Assembly: GCA_029936885.1 (NCBI GenBank)
Contig: JAPYRR010000001.1
Span: 48,477 to 92,622 of the forward strand
Length of the DNA: 44,146 nt
Direction: 5' to 3'
Source of the DNA: Fidelibacterota bacterium
GTDB lineage: Bacteria; Fidelibacterota; Marinisomatia; Marinisomatales; UBA1611
The position numbers were made by a program, and so were the translations under genes. This document shows positions 1 through 8,310 of the stretch, piece after piece. Position 1 is the first letter of the stretch; every line of letters starts with the position of its first letter. The notes beneath the pieces were generated by a model. The model was not told the origin of the DNA, made no database searches, and saw only the letters and a program-made list of their open reading frames with translations.

Positions 1-84
1 GATGATGATTCATCCAGCGGCACAGACGACAATAACAGTGATTCAGAAAATGAAGATTCATCTGATTTGAAAGAGGATTCATAA
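1..84 (+). CDS. C-terminal end of an unknown protein (partial)
   Basis: Reading frame 1 is open from the window edge to a TAA at 82-84 and encodes about 27 residues made almost only of Asp, Ser, Glu and Asn, ending in LKEDS. Such an acidic, low-complexity tail is disordered and carries no recognisable domain, so the product cannot be named. It points the same way as the yceD-rpmF-plsX cluster 87 bp downstream. The start lies outside the window. That it is coding is inferred from the clean in-frame stop and codon-like composition. Confidence 0.5.
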   Translation, partial: DDDSSSGTDDNNSDSENEDSSDLKEDS

Positions 85-93
85 CAACTTTTT

Positions 94-115
94 TCAACCA
101 TACATATTATTTTGG
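94..115. repeat. Short intergenic motif shared with 19838-19860
   Basis: This 22-nt stretch, beginning TCAACCATACAT and ending ATTATTTTGG, recurs at 19838-19860 with a single inserted T. It also forms a small hairpin: AACCA at 96-100 pairs with TGGTT at 113-117. It lies just after the stop of the partial gene at 1-84 and before yceD. Function unknown. Confidence 0.35.
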
Positions 116-141
116 TTATTCCTTTGTATCTTGGATAAATT
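112..141 (+). promoter_or_regulatory. Candidate promoter for the yceD-rnc cluster
   Basis: TTGGTT (112-117) and TAAATT (136-141) are separated by 18 nt, giving a weak sigma70-like arrangement about 30 nt upstream of yceD. No other promoter-like pair stands out in the 87-bp gap. This is a pattern match only, and promoter consensus in this lineage may differ. Confidence 0.25.
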
Positions 142-171
142 AAAGGTAAAAGGTAATTTTGTGGGCAGTAA

Positions 172-666
172 ATGAAACTATTACGTACAGAATTAAGAAC
201 CGGGTTTCATAATAAGCTTTTTGACATGTCCGCAAGAGAATTGCCCAACCGTGATACGGTTTTTACCCATAATCACATTATATGTGAACTATCGGTTAAA
301 TCTTTATCGATTGGATTCCAAATTTCCGGAAAAATCAGAGCAACTCTCGAATATAATTGTGTCCGGTGTTTGTGTCCCTGCCCATTAGACCTAATACTTC
401 CAATCAATTTGTTGTTAACCCAACATAAGAATGGAGTTGAAAAACAGGATATTATTCATTTCTCAGAGACGCAAGATCAAATTAATTTAACTGATTCTAT
501 CGCAGATTTGATTAGTCTAGCAGAACCCATGAATCCGGTATGTGATGACAATTGTAGAGGGCTATGTCCAAATTGCGGAAATAATATAAATCAAACATCC
601 TGTGAATGTATTGTTGATACAGACGACAATCCTTGGGATGAATTAAAAAAATTAAAACTAAAATAA
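172..666 (+). CDS. yceD: YceD/DUF177 family protein (23S rRNA accumulation protein)
   Basis: The 164-residue product matches the YceD (DUF177) family by its cysteine pattern and gene context. An early CVRCLCPC segment lies in the central beta region, and the C-terminal CDDNCRGLCPNCGNN knuckle is typical of the family and probably binds zinc. In bacteria and plants this family is linked to 23S rRNA accumulation and is almost always encoded just before rpmF, as here (15-bp gap). The role therefore rests on family knowledge plus synteny. No strong Shine-Dalgarno precedes the ATG at 172; GGGC lies 10 nt upstream. The cytoplasmic product probably acts in large-subunit assembly. Confidence 0.85.
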   Translation: MKLLRTELRTGFHNKLFDMSARELPNRDTVFTHNHIICELSVKSLSIGFQISGKIRATLEYNCVRCLCPCPLDLILPINLLLTQHKNGVEKQDIIHFSETQDQINLTDSIADLISLAEPMNPVCDDNCRGLCPNCGNNINQTSCECIVDTDDNPWDELKKLKLK

Positions 667-681
667 AATTGAGGAGATTTC

Positions 682-858
682 ATGGCACTACCAAAAAAAC
701 GACAATCAAAGGCGCGTTCACGAAAACGTCGGACACATTACAAATCAGGTACTGTAGCCATTACAAATTGTGCACAATGTAGCCAACCAAAAATGCCACA
801 TAGAGCGTGTCCGAATTGCGGATACTATCGTGGCCGACCGGTTGTTTCAGCTTCCTAA
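682..858 (+). CDS. rpmF: 50S ribosomal protein L32
   Basis: This short 58-residue gene begins MALPKKRQSKARSRKRRTHY, the hallmark start of L32, and continues into a zinc ribbon with CAQC and CPNC cysteine pairs followed by YYRGRPVV. This is the zinc-binding form of L32, a small protein of the large ribosomal subunit. A strong ribosome binding site, GAGGAG (671-676), lies 5 nt before the ATG. It sits between yceD and plsX, the conserved order that links ribosome output to membrane lipid synthesis. Length and both ends are normal. Confidence 0.97.
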   Translation: MALPKKRQSKARSRKRRTHYKSGTVAITNCAQCSQPKMPHRACPNCGYYRGRPVVSAS

Positions 859-874
859 ACAAATCAAATTATAA

Positions 875-1870
875 ATGAGATTTTCCCTCGATGCAATGGG
901 AGGTGATTTTGCCCCCTATGCCGTGGTAGAAGGAGCATTGGATGCGATTAATAAAACATCCAAACCCTTAAAACTTATACTTGTAGGTGACGAAACTGCC
1001 ATTCGAACTGAATTAGGTGGTAGAGAATCCGATTCAATTGAAATCCTTCACACAGATGAAGTGGTTACAATGGAAGATAAAGGATCGAAGGTTTTAAAAT
1101 CAAAACCGAATTCGTCATTAGTTCGTGGGATTAAGTTAGTAAAAGAGGGTAAAGTTGATGGGTTTATTAGCGCAGGACATACGGGAGCAATTATGTCAAC
1201 TACCCTTCTATCCCTTGGAAGAATACCAGGTGTAAGAAGACCAGCCTTGGCAGCCTATTTTCCAACAGAAGGCCGCGGGAAAGTATTTTGTGATGTGGGA
1301 GCTAATCCCGATGCAAAGCCAGAACATCTTGTACAATTTGCATTAATGGCATCCCATTATTACGACCATGTGGAAGGGTTTGCTGCACCAAAGATAGGAT
1401 TGATAAATATTGGTGGTGAGCCAAGCAAGGGATCTGAACTCTACGTAGAGACTTACAAACTTTTATCAGAAATGCCTAATTTTGTCGGGAATATCGAAGG
1501 GCGCCATTTACTAACATCGGAAGCGGATGTTTTAGTCTGCGACGGTTTTGTTGGAAATACTCTTTTAAAATTTGCTGAATCATGGATTACTTTCTTTACA
1601 GGAGAAATTAAGGAAAAGATTGAAGAGAAATTATCGTATAGAATAGGTGCTGGACTGATGAAACCTATTTTTGAAGATTTAAAAAATAGATTTGATTATG
1701 AAGAACATGGTGGGACTCCCCTACTCGGTGTAAATGGTATATCCATAGTGTGCCATGGTAGTTCTGGCCCACGATCTATAATGAATTCAATTTTTCTTGC
1801 TCAAAAATGTATAGAAAATAATTTGATTGAAGATACTCAAAAAAGTTTAGCTATTCATTTTGGACATTAA
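875..1870 (+). CDS. plsX: Phosphate acyltransferase PlsX
   Basis: PlsX converts acyl-ACP to acyl-phosphate, the donor used by PlsY in the first step of phospholipid synthesis. It is a peripheral, membrane-associated cytoplasmic enzyme. The 331-residue product has the normal family length. It shows the N-terminal SLDAMGGDFAP motif, the SAGHTGA segment, DVGANPDAKPEHL, INIGGEPSKG, VCDGFVGNTLLK and the late GVNGISIVCHGSS motif, all diagnostic. The ATG at 875 starts the canonical N-terminus. The 3' end overlaps fabH by 11 nt if fabH starts at 1860, suggesting translational coupling. Confidence 0.97.
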   Translation: MRFSLDAMGGDFAPYAVVEGALDAINKTSKPLKLILVGDETAIRTELGGRESDSIEILHTDEVVTMEDKGSKVLKSKPNSSLVRGIKLVKEGKVDGFISAGHTGAIMSTTLLSLGRIPGVRRPALAAYFPTEGRGKVFCDVGANPDAKPEHLVQFALMASHYYDHVEGFAAPKIGLINIGGEPSKGSELYVETYKLLSEMPNFVGNIEGRHLLTSEADVLVCDGFVGNTLLKFAESWITFFTGEIKEKIEEKLSYRIGAGLMKPIFEDLKNRFDYEEHGGTPLLGVNGISIVCHGSSGPRSIMNSIFLAQKCIENNLIEDTQKSLAIHFGH

Positions 1871-2858
1871 ATTGAACACAAAGATTACATCCACAGCTCA
1901 TTACGTTCCTGAAAGAGTAATGACCAATTTTGAATTAGAATCTATGGTAGATACATCCGATGAATGGATTCGGACTAGAACTGGAATATCTCAAAGACAT
2001 ATCATCGGGGAAAATGAAGCAACATCAGATTTATCTACTCGAGTTGCTGAACGATTATTAGAAAAAGGTGGGATTTCTCCGGAAGAAATTGATATCATTA
2101 TTATTTCAACGGTCACACCAGACCATTTTGCACCATCTACCGCAGCTATTGTACAAAATAATATTGGAGCAAAAAATGCGTGGGGATTTGACTTAAGTGC
2201 TGCTTGTTCAGGATATCTTTATGGATTAGAGACGGGGCGACAATTTATTTCATCCGGAAAATATCAAAAAATTATGGTGATTGGAGTGGATTCCATGACA
2301 TCCATTTTAGACTTCACCGATCGGGACACATGTGTTCTTTTTGGAGACGGTGCCGGCGGAGCAATCCTTGAACCAACAGATAATTCTATTGGAATTTTCG
2401 ATTCGATACTCCACATGGATGGATCGGGTGGAAATTATCTAATAGTTCCCGGTGGTGGTAGCCGAATGCCTGCAACAGTTGAATCAGTTAAAGATAAAAA
2501 ACATTTTATTCGACAGGATGGGAAAAAAGTTTTCAAATTTGCTGTAAAAGGGATGGCTGATGTTTCTGAGAGAATACTAAATCAAAATAATTTATCGGGG
2601 GATGATATATCTTTATTTATCCCTCACCAAGCAAATAAACGAATTATTGATGCAGCCGCTAAGCGTTGTAACATTTCCCCAGAAAAAGTAATGATTAATA
2701 TTGATCGTTATGGTAATACAACTGCAGGTACGATACCAATTGCCATGAATGAAGCCGTTGAAAGCGGTAGAATAAAAGATGGCGATACTATTCTTCTTGC
2801 TGCTTTTGGCGCCGGATTTACATGGGGGAGTATTTTACTTAAGTGGGAAACATCTTGA
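1860..2858 (+). CDS. fabH: 3-oxoacyl-ACP synthase III (KAS III)
   Basis: FabH condenses acetyl-CoA (or a branched starter) with malonyl-ACP to begin each fatty acid. The catalytic triad is visible: Cys116 in LSAACSGYL, His256 in IPHQANKR and Asn286 in DRYGNTTAG. The length (332) is normal. No ATG fits the N-terminus. The start is TTG at 1860, inside plsX, or TTG at 1872, four codons later and just past the plsX stop. Both give a sensible N-terminus, so the exact start is unsure. The stop codon at 2856-2858 shares its last base with the fabD ATG. Confidence 0.96.
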   Translation: MDIKLNTKITSTAHYVPERVMTNFELESMVDTSDEWIRTRTGISQRHIIGENEATSDLSTRVAERLLEKGGISPEEIDIIIISTVTPDHFAPSTAAIVQNNIGAKNAWGFDLSAACSGYLYGLETGRQFISSGKYQKIMVIGVDSMTSILDFTDRDTCVLFGDGAGGAILEPTDNSIGIFDSILHMDGSGGNYLIVPGGGSRMPATVESVKDKKHFIRQDGKKVFKFAVKGMADVSERILNQNNLSGDDISLFIPHQANKRIIDAAAKRCNISPEKVMINIDRYGNTTAGTIPIAMNEAVESGRIKDGDTILLAAFGAGFTWGSILLKWETS

Positions 2859-3778
2859 TGAAGTCAGCTTGGCTATTTCCGGGGCAAGCATCCCAAAAAG
2901 TTGGGATGGGAAAAGATCTTTTCGAAGGATCTGGACTGGGAAAGAGATATTTCGAAAGCGCAAACGATATTATGGGTTGTGATATTCAATCCATAATTTT
3001 TAATGGTCCAGAAGATACTCTAAAAAAAACTCAGTACACTCAGCCTGCAATTTATATTGTTTCTGTTATTTTGGGTGATTTATTGAAAGAAAAAGGACAC
3101 TCACCAAACGCTGTTTCTGGACATAGTTTAGGTGAATATTCTGCGCTAGCAGTTGCAAATGCATTTGATTTTGAAACGGGGTTATCACTCGTCAAAATTC
3201 GTGCTGAAAGTATGGCAAAAGCTGGAGAAGTGCATGAAGGAACAATGGCAGCAATCATTGGTATGGATGATAATACTGTAACAGATTTATGTACCAGTTA
3301 TTCCGGGAATGGTATTGTAGTTACAGCCAATTATAATTCACCGGGACAAGTTGTAATCTCTGGTTCACCCGAAGCTGTAACGTCTATTATGAATTTAGCC
3401 AAGGAATCTGGTGCAAGGATGACCGTTCAATTAAATGTAAGCGGAGCGTTCCATTCACCACTTATGACGCCGGCAAGAGAAGCACTTGCCGATTCGCTTG
3501 ATTCTCTCAAAATTTCAGATGCAATTTATCCGATTATTACAAACGTTGATGCAAAACCAGTCACTAAAGGTTCTGATATTAAAGACGCTCTCATCAGGCA
3601 GTTAGAAAACCCAGTACTCTGGTCACAATCAATTTTAAATATGATAGAATTAGGGATTGAGTCGTATACCGAAGTAGGACCAGGTAAAGTTCTTCAAGGG
3701 CTCAACAAGCGGATAAATCGTGATTTAGTAACAAAGGGTGTAGAATCAATGGAACAGGTAGAAAATTTTTATGTTTAG
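2858..3778 (+). CDS. fabD: Malonyl-CoA:ACP transacylase
   Basis: FabD loads malonyl groups from malonyl-CoA onto ACP. The product, 306 residues from the ATG at 2858, begins MKSAWLFPGQASQ, the standard family start. It carries the nucleophile Ser90 in GHSLGE, the QPAIY segment and the conserved AFHSPLM histidine motif. A longer frame from a GTG at 2843 only adds five residues that lie inside fabH, so I place the start at the TGATG overlap, which couples translation to fabH. The 3' end overlaps fabG by 8 nt. Confidence 0.96.
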   Translation: MKSAWLFPGQASQKVGMGKDLFEGSGLGKRYFESANDIMGCDIQSIIFNGPEDTLKKTQYTQPAIYIVSVILGDLLKEKGHSPNAVSGHSLGEYSALAVANAFDFETGLSLVKIRAESMAKAGEVHEGTMAAIIGMDDNTVTDLCTSYSGNGIVVTANYNSPGQVVISGSPEAVTSIMNLAKESGARMTVQLNVSGAFHSPLMTPAREALADSLDSLKISDAIYPIITNVDAKPVTKGSDIKDALIRQLENPVLWSQSILNMIELGIESYTEVGPGKVLQGLNKRINRDLVTKGVESMEQVENFYV

Positions 3779-4517
3779 TTTAGCAAATAAAGTAGCCATC
3801 GTTACAGGCGCTTCTCGAGGAATTGGGAAAGTAATTGCTCAAGTTTTTGCCAAAGCGGGTGCCCATGTTATTTGCGTTGCTCGATCCGAAGATGCTATCA
3901 AATCTCTTGCGGATGAAATCAATACAAATGGCGGGTCTGCTTCTCATGTTGCCTGTGATATTAGTGATGGTGAAGCATTTTCTTCTTTAATTACAGGAAC
4001 CGCAAAAGAACAAGGCAGATTGGATGTCTTAGTAAATAATGCAGGCATAACTCAGGATAATCTTTTAATGAGAATGAAGGAAGATCAATGGGATACTGTT
4101 TTAAATATTAATTTGAAAGGTGCTTTTCATGGCATGAAAGCTGCAGTGCGCCCAATGATGAAAAACCGTAAGGGCAGAATAATTAATATCACATCAATAG
4201 TCGGGTTAACAGGTAATCCCGGCCAATCAAATTATGCTGCATCAAAGGCGGGGCTCATCGGGCTTAGTCAATCTGTTGCAAAAGAAGTTGCTACACGTGG
4301 AATTACCGTAAATTGTATCGCACCAGGGTGGATAGGAACTGATATGACAGATGAATTATCAACTGATGTGAGAGAACAATTTTTAAGCAGGATTCCTGCT
4401 AACCGAATCGGATCACCAGAAGATATTGCATATACTGCCCTTTTTCTGGCATCTGATGAGGCAAGTTACATAACTGGCCAAACTATCACTGTTGATGGTG
4501 GCCGTGTCATTAATTAA
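3771..4517 (+). CDS. fabG: 3-oxoacyl-ACP reductase
   Basis: FabG carries out the NADPH-dependent first reduction of the elongation cycle. The 248-residue short-chain dehydrogenase shows the nucleotide-binding TGASRGIG near residue 12, NNAG at 89-92, and the catalytic Ser142, Tyr155 and Lys159 (YAASK). The ending, [16 protein letters not shown], is typical of FabG. The ATG at 3771 lies within the last codons of fabD. The next gene, acpP, follows after 13 bp. Confidence 0.97.
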   Translation: MFSLANKVAIVTGASRGIGKVIAQVFAKAGAHVICVARSEDAIKSLADEINTNGGSASHVACDISDGEAFSSLITGTAKEQGRLDVLVNNAGITQDNLLMRMKEDQWDTVLNINLKGAFHGMKAAVRPMMKNRKGRIINITSIVGLTGNPGQSNYAASKAGLIGLSQSVAKEVATRGITVNCIAPGWIGTDMTDELSTDVREQFLSRIPANRIGSPEDIAYTALFLASDEASYITGQTITVDGGRVIN

Positions 4518-4530
4518 CCAAGGAGACTAT

Positions 4531-4761
4531 ATGTCCACATTTGACAAAGTAAAAGAAGTCGTCATCGACAAACTCGGTGTTGAAGAAGATGCAATCAAAA
4601 TGGAGGCTCATTTCATAGATGACCTGGGTGCTGATTCACTCGATACCGTAGAATTAATAATGGAATTGGAAGAAGAGTTTGGAATTGAAATTCCAGATGA
4701 AGATGCTGAAACTATTATGACTGTTGGTGCAGCTGTTGAATACGTAGATAAAGTTAAATAA
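4531..4761 (+). CDS. acpP: Acyl carrier protein
   Basis: A 76-residue, strongly acidic helical protein with the phosphopantetheine attachment motif [10 protein letters not shown]. The modified residue is Ser36. ACP shuttles growing acyl chains between FabD, FabH, FabG and FabF, all encoded here. The longer open frame starting at 4492 overlaps fabG and lacks family similarity before residue 14. The true start is the ATG at 4531, with AAGGAG at 4520-4525 as ribosome binding site. The strong site fits the high expression ACP needs. Confidence 0.98.
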   Translation: MSTFDKVKEVVIDKLGVEEDAIKMEAHFIDDLGADSLDTVELIMELEEEFGIEIPDEDAETIMTVGAAVEYVDKVK

Positions 4762-4776
4762 AACGGAATTAAGCAT

Positions 4777-6018
4777 ATGTCCCGAGAAAAGATAGTAATT
4801 ACAGGGTTAGGCGTTCTTGCGCCAAATGGCAACAACGTTGATGAATTTTGGGCGTCTTGTACTGCAGGAAAAAGCGGTATTGGTCCCATAACCTATTTTG
4901 ATGCATCTAATCATCGGGCAAGTATTGCTGGTGAGTTGTCGGATTTTCAACCGGAAAAAGTATTAGATCCGAAGGAAATCCGAAAACTCGATCCATTTTC
5001 AGTTTATGCACTGGTGGCTACGGACGAAGCAATTAAAATGGCTAACATTGATTTTAAATCCATTGATTTGGATCGAGTGGGTGTAACTATTGGGTCTGGT
5101 GTAGGCGGGATCCAAACATTAGAAGAGCAACATTCGGTAATTGAGAATAAGGGTGCTCGACGAGTTTCTCCACATTTTGTACCAAAAATGATTGCTAACA
5201 TTGCAGGTGGACATTTGTCCATTCGTTGGGGATTTCGTGGCCCAAATCAAACCGTTATTTCTGCGTGTGCATCTGCTACAGATGCAATCGGAATGGCCAT
5301 GAGACTCATTATTGCTGGAGACGCAGAAATGATGATTTGTGGAGGAACTGAAGCCAGTGTTACGCCCTTAACAATAGCAGGTTTTGGAAATATGAGAGCT
5401 CTTTCACCAAGATCTGATGATCCTACAAAAGCCAGTCGACCCTTCGAGAATGATAGAGATGGATTTGTTTTGGGTGAAGGCGCTGGTATGCTGGTTATTG
5501 AAACTGAAAGCCACGCAATAAACCGAGGAGCAAACATTTTAGCAGAATTAGCTGGATATGGCTCTACAGATGATGCATTTCATGTGACACAACCTGCAAT
5601 GGGTGGAGCTGGTGCACTTAAAGCTATGGAGCGCGCAATAAAAGATGCCGGTCTTCAAACGACTGATATAGATTACATTAATGCTCATGGGACATCAACA
5701 CCCTTTAATGATAGGAATGAATCTGCAGCAATCTCAACACTGTTTGGCGAACATTGTAATAAATTAAAGGTTAGTTCAACAAAATCAATGACGGGCCACC
5801 TTTTAGGAGCAGCAGGCGGGATTGAAGCTGTTGCTGCAGTCAAAACAATTCAAGATCAACTATTACCCCCAACAATTAATTACGATTCACCAGACCCAGA
5901 CTGTACACTAGACTATGTACCTAATGAAGCCCAAGCACAAAACGTAAATGCCGTCCTATCAAATACCTTCGGTTTTGGTGGGCATAATGCAGTAATCTGT
6001 GTTCGGAAATACGATTGA
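4777..6018 (+). CDS. fabF: 3-oxoacyl-ACP synthase II (KAS II)
   Basis: FabF elongates acyl-ACP by condensation with malonyl-ACP. The product has 413 residues, the usual length. It shows the Cys-His-His triad: Cys164 in SACASATDA, His304 in NAHGTSTP and His341 in MTGHLLGAAGG, plus the late NTFGFGGHNA motif. It starts with ATG 15 bp after acpP, in the conserved acpP-fabF arrangement. Its stop overlaps the TTG start of rnc by 4 nt. Confidence 0.97.
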   Translation: MSREKIVITGLGVLAPNGNNVDEFWASCTAGKSGIGPITYFDASNHRASIAGELSDFQPEKVLDPKEIRKLDPFSVYALVATDEAIKMANIDFKSIDLDRVGVTIGSGVGGIQTLEEQHSVIENKGARRVSPHFVPKMIANIAGGHLSIRWGFRGPNQTVISACASATDAIGMAMRLIIAGDAEMMICGGTEASVTPLTIAGFGNMRALSPRSDDPTKASRPFENDRDGFVLGEGAGMLVIETESHAINRGANILAELAGYGSTDDAFHVTQPAMGGAGALKAMERAIKDAGLQTTDIDYINAHGTSTPFNDRNESAAISTLFGEHCNKLKVSSTKSMTGHLLGAAGGIEAVAAVKTIQDQLLPPTINYDSPDPDCTLDYVPNEAQAQNVNAVLSNTFGFGGHNAVICVRKYD

Positions 6019-6731
6019 ATATATTTGTAAAATTAAAACAATATTTCCTCGACAGAAGTGGCTCTGTCTACCCCATCGAAAAAAAGATAAACTATATATT
6101 TCATAATAAAAATTATCTTAATCAAGCATTCACTCATAAATCTCTAAATACAAGTCCAAGAAATAATTATGAACGATTAGAATTTCTCGGAGATGCAGTT
6201 ATTGATATAATTATTAGCCGGGAACTCATGCGTGAATTTCCTGAAGGTGATGAAGGATTACTTACACAAAAACGAGCATCATTGGTTCAAAAACCATTTT
6301 TAGCACAAATTGGCCAGCTTTTAGATCTATTGGATCATCTTAAAATAGAATCAAGTGTGAATTTAAAAATAGAAAAAATTGCTGAAAAACAAATGGCTAA
6401 CGTATTCGAGTCCTTAATCGGAGCCATGTATTTAGATGGGGGAATCGAACCGTGCCGAAAACTTATTTTAGATTCAGTTTGGGCTCATAAAGAAGAGGCT
6501 TGGAAATCCACCAATTATAAAGGAAAACTCATAGAATATTGCCATTCTCACGAAATTGAGAACCCAGTATTTTTAATAAAAGATATTACGGGGCCCGATC
6601 ATTTCAAAACATTTGAAGTTCAAGTCAAAATTGGATCTCAACTATTTGAATCCGGAATGGGTACAAATAAAAAAACCGCAGAACAAATTGCGGCTCAAAT
6701 GGCATTAGAAGAGATGGGAGCTATTTTTTAA
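6015..6731 (+). CDS. rnc: Ribonuclease III
   Basis: RNase III cleaves double-stranded RNA in rRNA and mRNA processing. The 238-residue product has an N-terminal nuclease domain with the signature ERLEFLGDAV, metal ligands Glu56 and Asp60, and Glu132 in NVFESLIGAMYLDGG. A C-terminal double-stranded-RNA-binding domain (about 165-235) ends in KKTAEQIAAQMALEEM. It begins at a TTG that overlaps the fabF stop (TTGA). The acpP-fabF-rnc order is common in bacteria. Its stop codon overlaps the stop of the convergent downstream gene within a TTAA palindrome. Confidence 0.95.
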   Translation: MNIFVKLKQYFLDRSGSVYPIEKKINYIFHNKNYLNQAFTHKSLNTSPRNNYERLEFLGDAVIDIIISRELMREFPEGDEGLLTQKRASLVQKPFLAQIGQLLDLLDHLKIESSVNLKIEKIAEKQMANVFESLIGAMYLDGGIEPCRKLILDSVWAHKEEAWKSTNYKGKLIEYCHSHEIENPVFLIKDITGPDHFKTFEVQVKIGSQLFESGMGTNKKTAEQIAAQMALEEMGAIF

Positions 6732-7273
6732 GATTCAAGGTTACTTATTTTATCTCTGAGTTTCGCAGCAATTTCATATTCTTCCTCTTCTATTGCAGTT
6801 TTTAATTTTTCTTTTAATACTTTCAGTGAAAGGTCTGGTTTTTTACTTAATTTTTTAACATCCTTTATTGTGTCTTCTTTAACACCGGCTTGTTTTAAAA
6901 CATCGGGTGAAACCAAAATGGATGTATTCATTCGAAGTGCAACAGCAATGGCATCACTAGGACGTGCGTCAATGATCCGATTCCCAATTTTTTCCGATTC
7001 CAATTCCAATTGTGCATAAAAAACGCCGTCTTTCAAATTATGAATTTTTACTGATTTGAGTTTTCCATCAATCCCGGTTATTACATCGCAAATTAGATCA
7101 TGGGTAAGTGGTCGAGGTGTGTCTACAACTTCAATTGCCAGAGCGATAGATTGAGCTTCAAAAGATCCCACAATAACTGGTAAGCAATTATCACCTGTAA
7201 TTTCTTTTAAGATTACAGCATAACTACGGCTTTCAGGGTGATAAGAAATTTTGAGTACTTCTACAGGAATCAT
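6728..7273 (-). CDS. Bifunctional nuclease (BFN/DUF151) family protein with C-terminal UVR motif
   Basis: Residues 1-135 form a BFN/DUF151 domain, with the conserved LPVIVGSFEAQSIA and DARPSDAIAVALR (102-114) motifs. Residues 147-181 form a UVR-type helical hairpin (LKEKLKTAIEEEEYEIAAKLRDKI), the element through which UvrB and UvrC interact. Plant BFN1 has RNase and DNase activity, but for bacterial members the substrate is unclear. A repair or nucleic-acid role is inference. It is the last gene of a four-gene operon, overlapping the preceding isomerase gene by 4 nt (ATGA). Its stop overlaps that of rnc on the other strand. Confidence 0.8.
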   Translation of the reverse strand: MIPVEVLKISYHPESRSYAVILKEITGDNCLPVIVGSFEAQSIALAIEVVDTPRPLTHDLICDVITGIDGKLKSVKIHNLKDGVFYAQLELESEKIGNRIIDARPSDAIAVALRMNTSILVSPDVLKQAGVKEDTIKDVKKLSKKPDLSLKVLKEKLKTAIEEEEYEIAAKLRDKISNLES

Positions 7274-8310
7274 GTTCTTTTTAATAATTCTTCCTTTAAT
7301 CTCGAAATATTTTCCACCGGACTAGGATCGCTCCCGTGGAGAATTGCACACCAATAACTTAACCAATCTCCAAAGTGAATCATATGAAGAAAACGCTCTT
7401 GAAAAGAATTTCCAGCCATTTCCAAAACAAACTGGTCTACGCCTGCTTCATTAAGAATATCCTGAGTTATTTTCTGTCTATGTTTTACCCTTGGGTTATC
7501 AATTGAATCCGACAGCCACAGTACAAATAACTCCTTATAAATATGAGAATTATTTTCCCATCCAACAATTTCGTTATGATTGAATTCCGGTAATTCATTA
7601 TGATACGCTAACATTTTTGCATTCTCACAGATTTGCCCCTTTAATCGAAGAGCAGCTACACCCATAGTAGAATTGTCTGCATATATTACAGGAAGCTTAT
7701 CATATATTTGCAGAGCCAATTCATAAACGGGATTTTCATTATTTTCTAAACTATAGATTTCCCGTGCTCGGATAATCGCTTCAATTGCACTATCCATCCA
7801 ATTGTCAAAATTCAATTTTAAAACACCTGTTTTTTCCAAACATTTTGCCATGGGAATAAATGAAAATGCCAAGGCAGCCCGAGGTTGGAGTCCTGATGGA
7901 ATCAAAACAACATCCTTATCCAATTCATTCAATCGTTCTGCTATTTTTCCCCCAGTGGTAATTCCACAAATCTGGGCATTTTTCGATAATGCATCTTCTA
8001 ATGTCGACAATGTTTCTTCTGTATTCCCTGAATAAGACGAACAAATGACCAATGTATTTTCACTCACCCAATTTGGGAGTGAATAACCGCGACAGACGGC
8101 AAAAGGAACCGTTATATTTTCCTTTTCCAAAGCGACCACCACATCACCGCCAATTGCGGACCCACCCATTCCAGCAATCACTACATTTTGAACATTATTA
8201 TAGGAATTATTTAAAGAAATCTCATTTCCTAATTTCAAAGCCTCACCAATATTCTTCGGAAAGTCCCAAATGGAGCCAAACATATATTCAGGGTCAAATC
8301 TTTTTGACAT
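7270..8310 (-). CDS. Bifunctional phosphoglucose/phosphomannose isomerase
   Basis: A two-SIS-domain sugar isomerase of 346 residues. It carries GMGGSAIGGDVV (47-58), CSSYSGNTEETLS (90-102) and the EFNHNEIVGWE segment that supplies the catalytic glutamate and histidine in the archaeal-type bifunctional PGI/PMI family. It would interconvert fructose-6-phosphate with glucose-6-phosphate and mannose-6-phosphate. Upstream in the same operon lies a phosphomannomutase/phosphoglucomutase, the next step in both routes, which supports the call. The start overlaps the preceding stop as TAATG, indicating coupled translation. Confidence 0.87.
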   Translation of the reverse strand: MSKRFDPEYMFGSIWDFPKNIGEALKLGNEISLNNSYNNVQNVVIAGMGGSAIGGDVVVALEKENITVPFAVCRGYSLPNWVSENTLVICSSYSGNTEETLSTLEDALSKNAQICGITTGGKIAERLNELDKDVVLIPSGLQPRAALAFSFIPMAKCLEKTGVLKLNFDNWMDSAIEAIIRAREIYSLENNENPVYELALQIYDKLPVIYADNSTMGVAALRLKGQICENAKMLAYHNELPEFNHNEIVGWENNSHIYKELFVLWLSDSIDNPRVKHRQKITQDILNEAGVDQFVLEMAGNSFQERFLHMIHFGDWLSYWCAILHGSDPSPVENISRLKEELLKRT

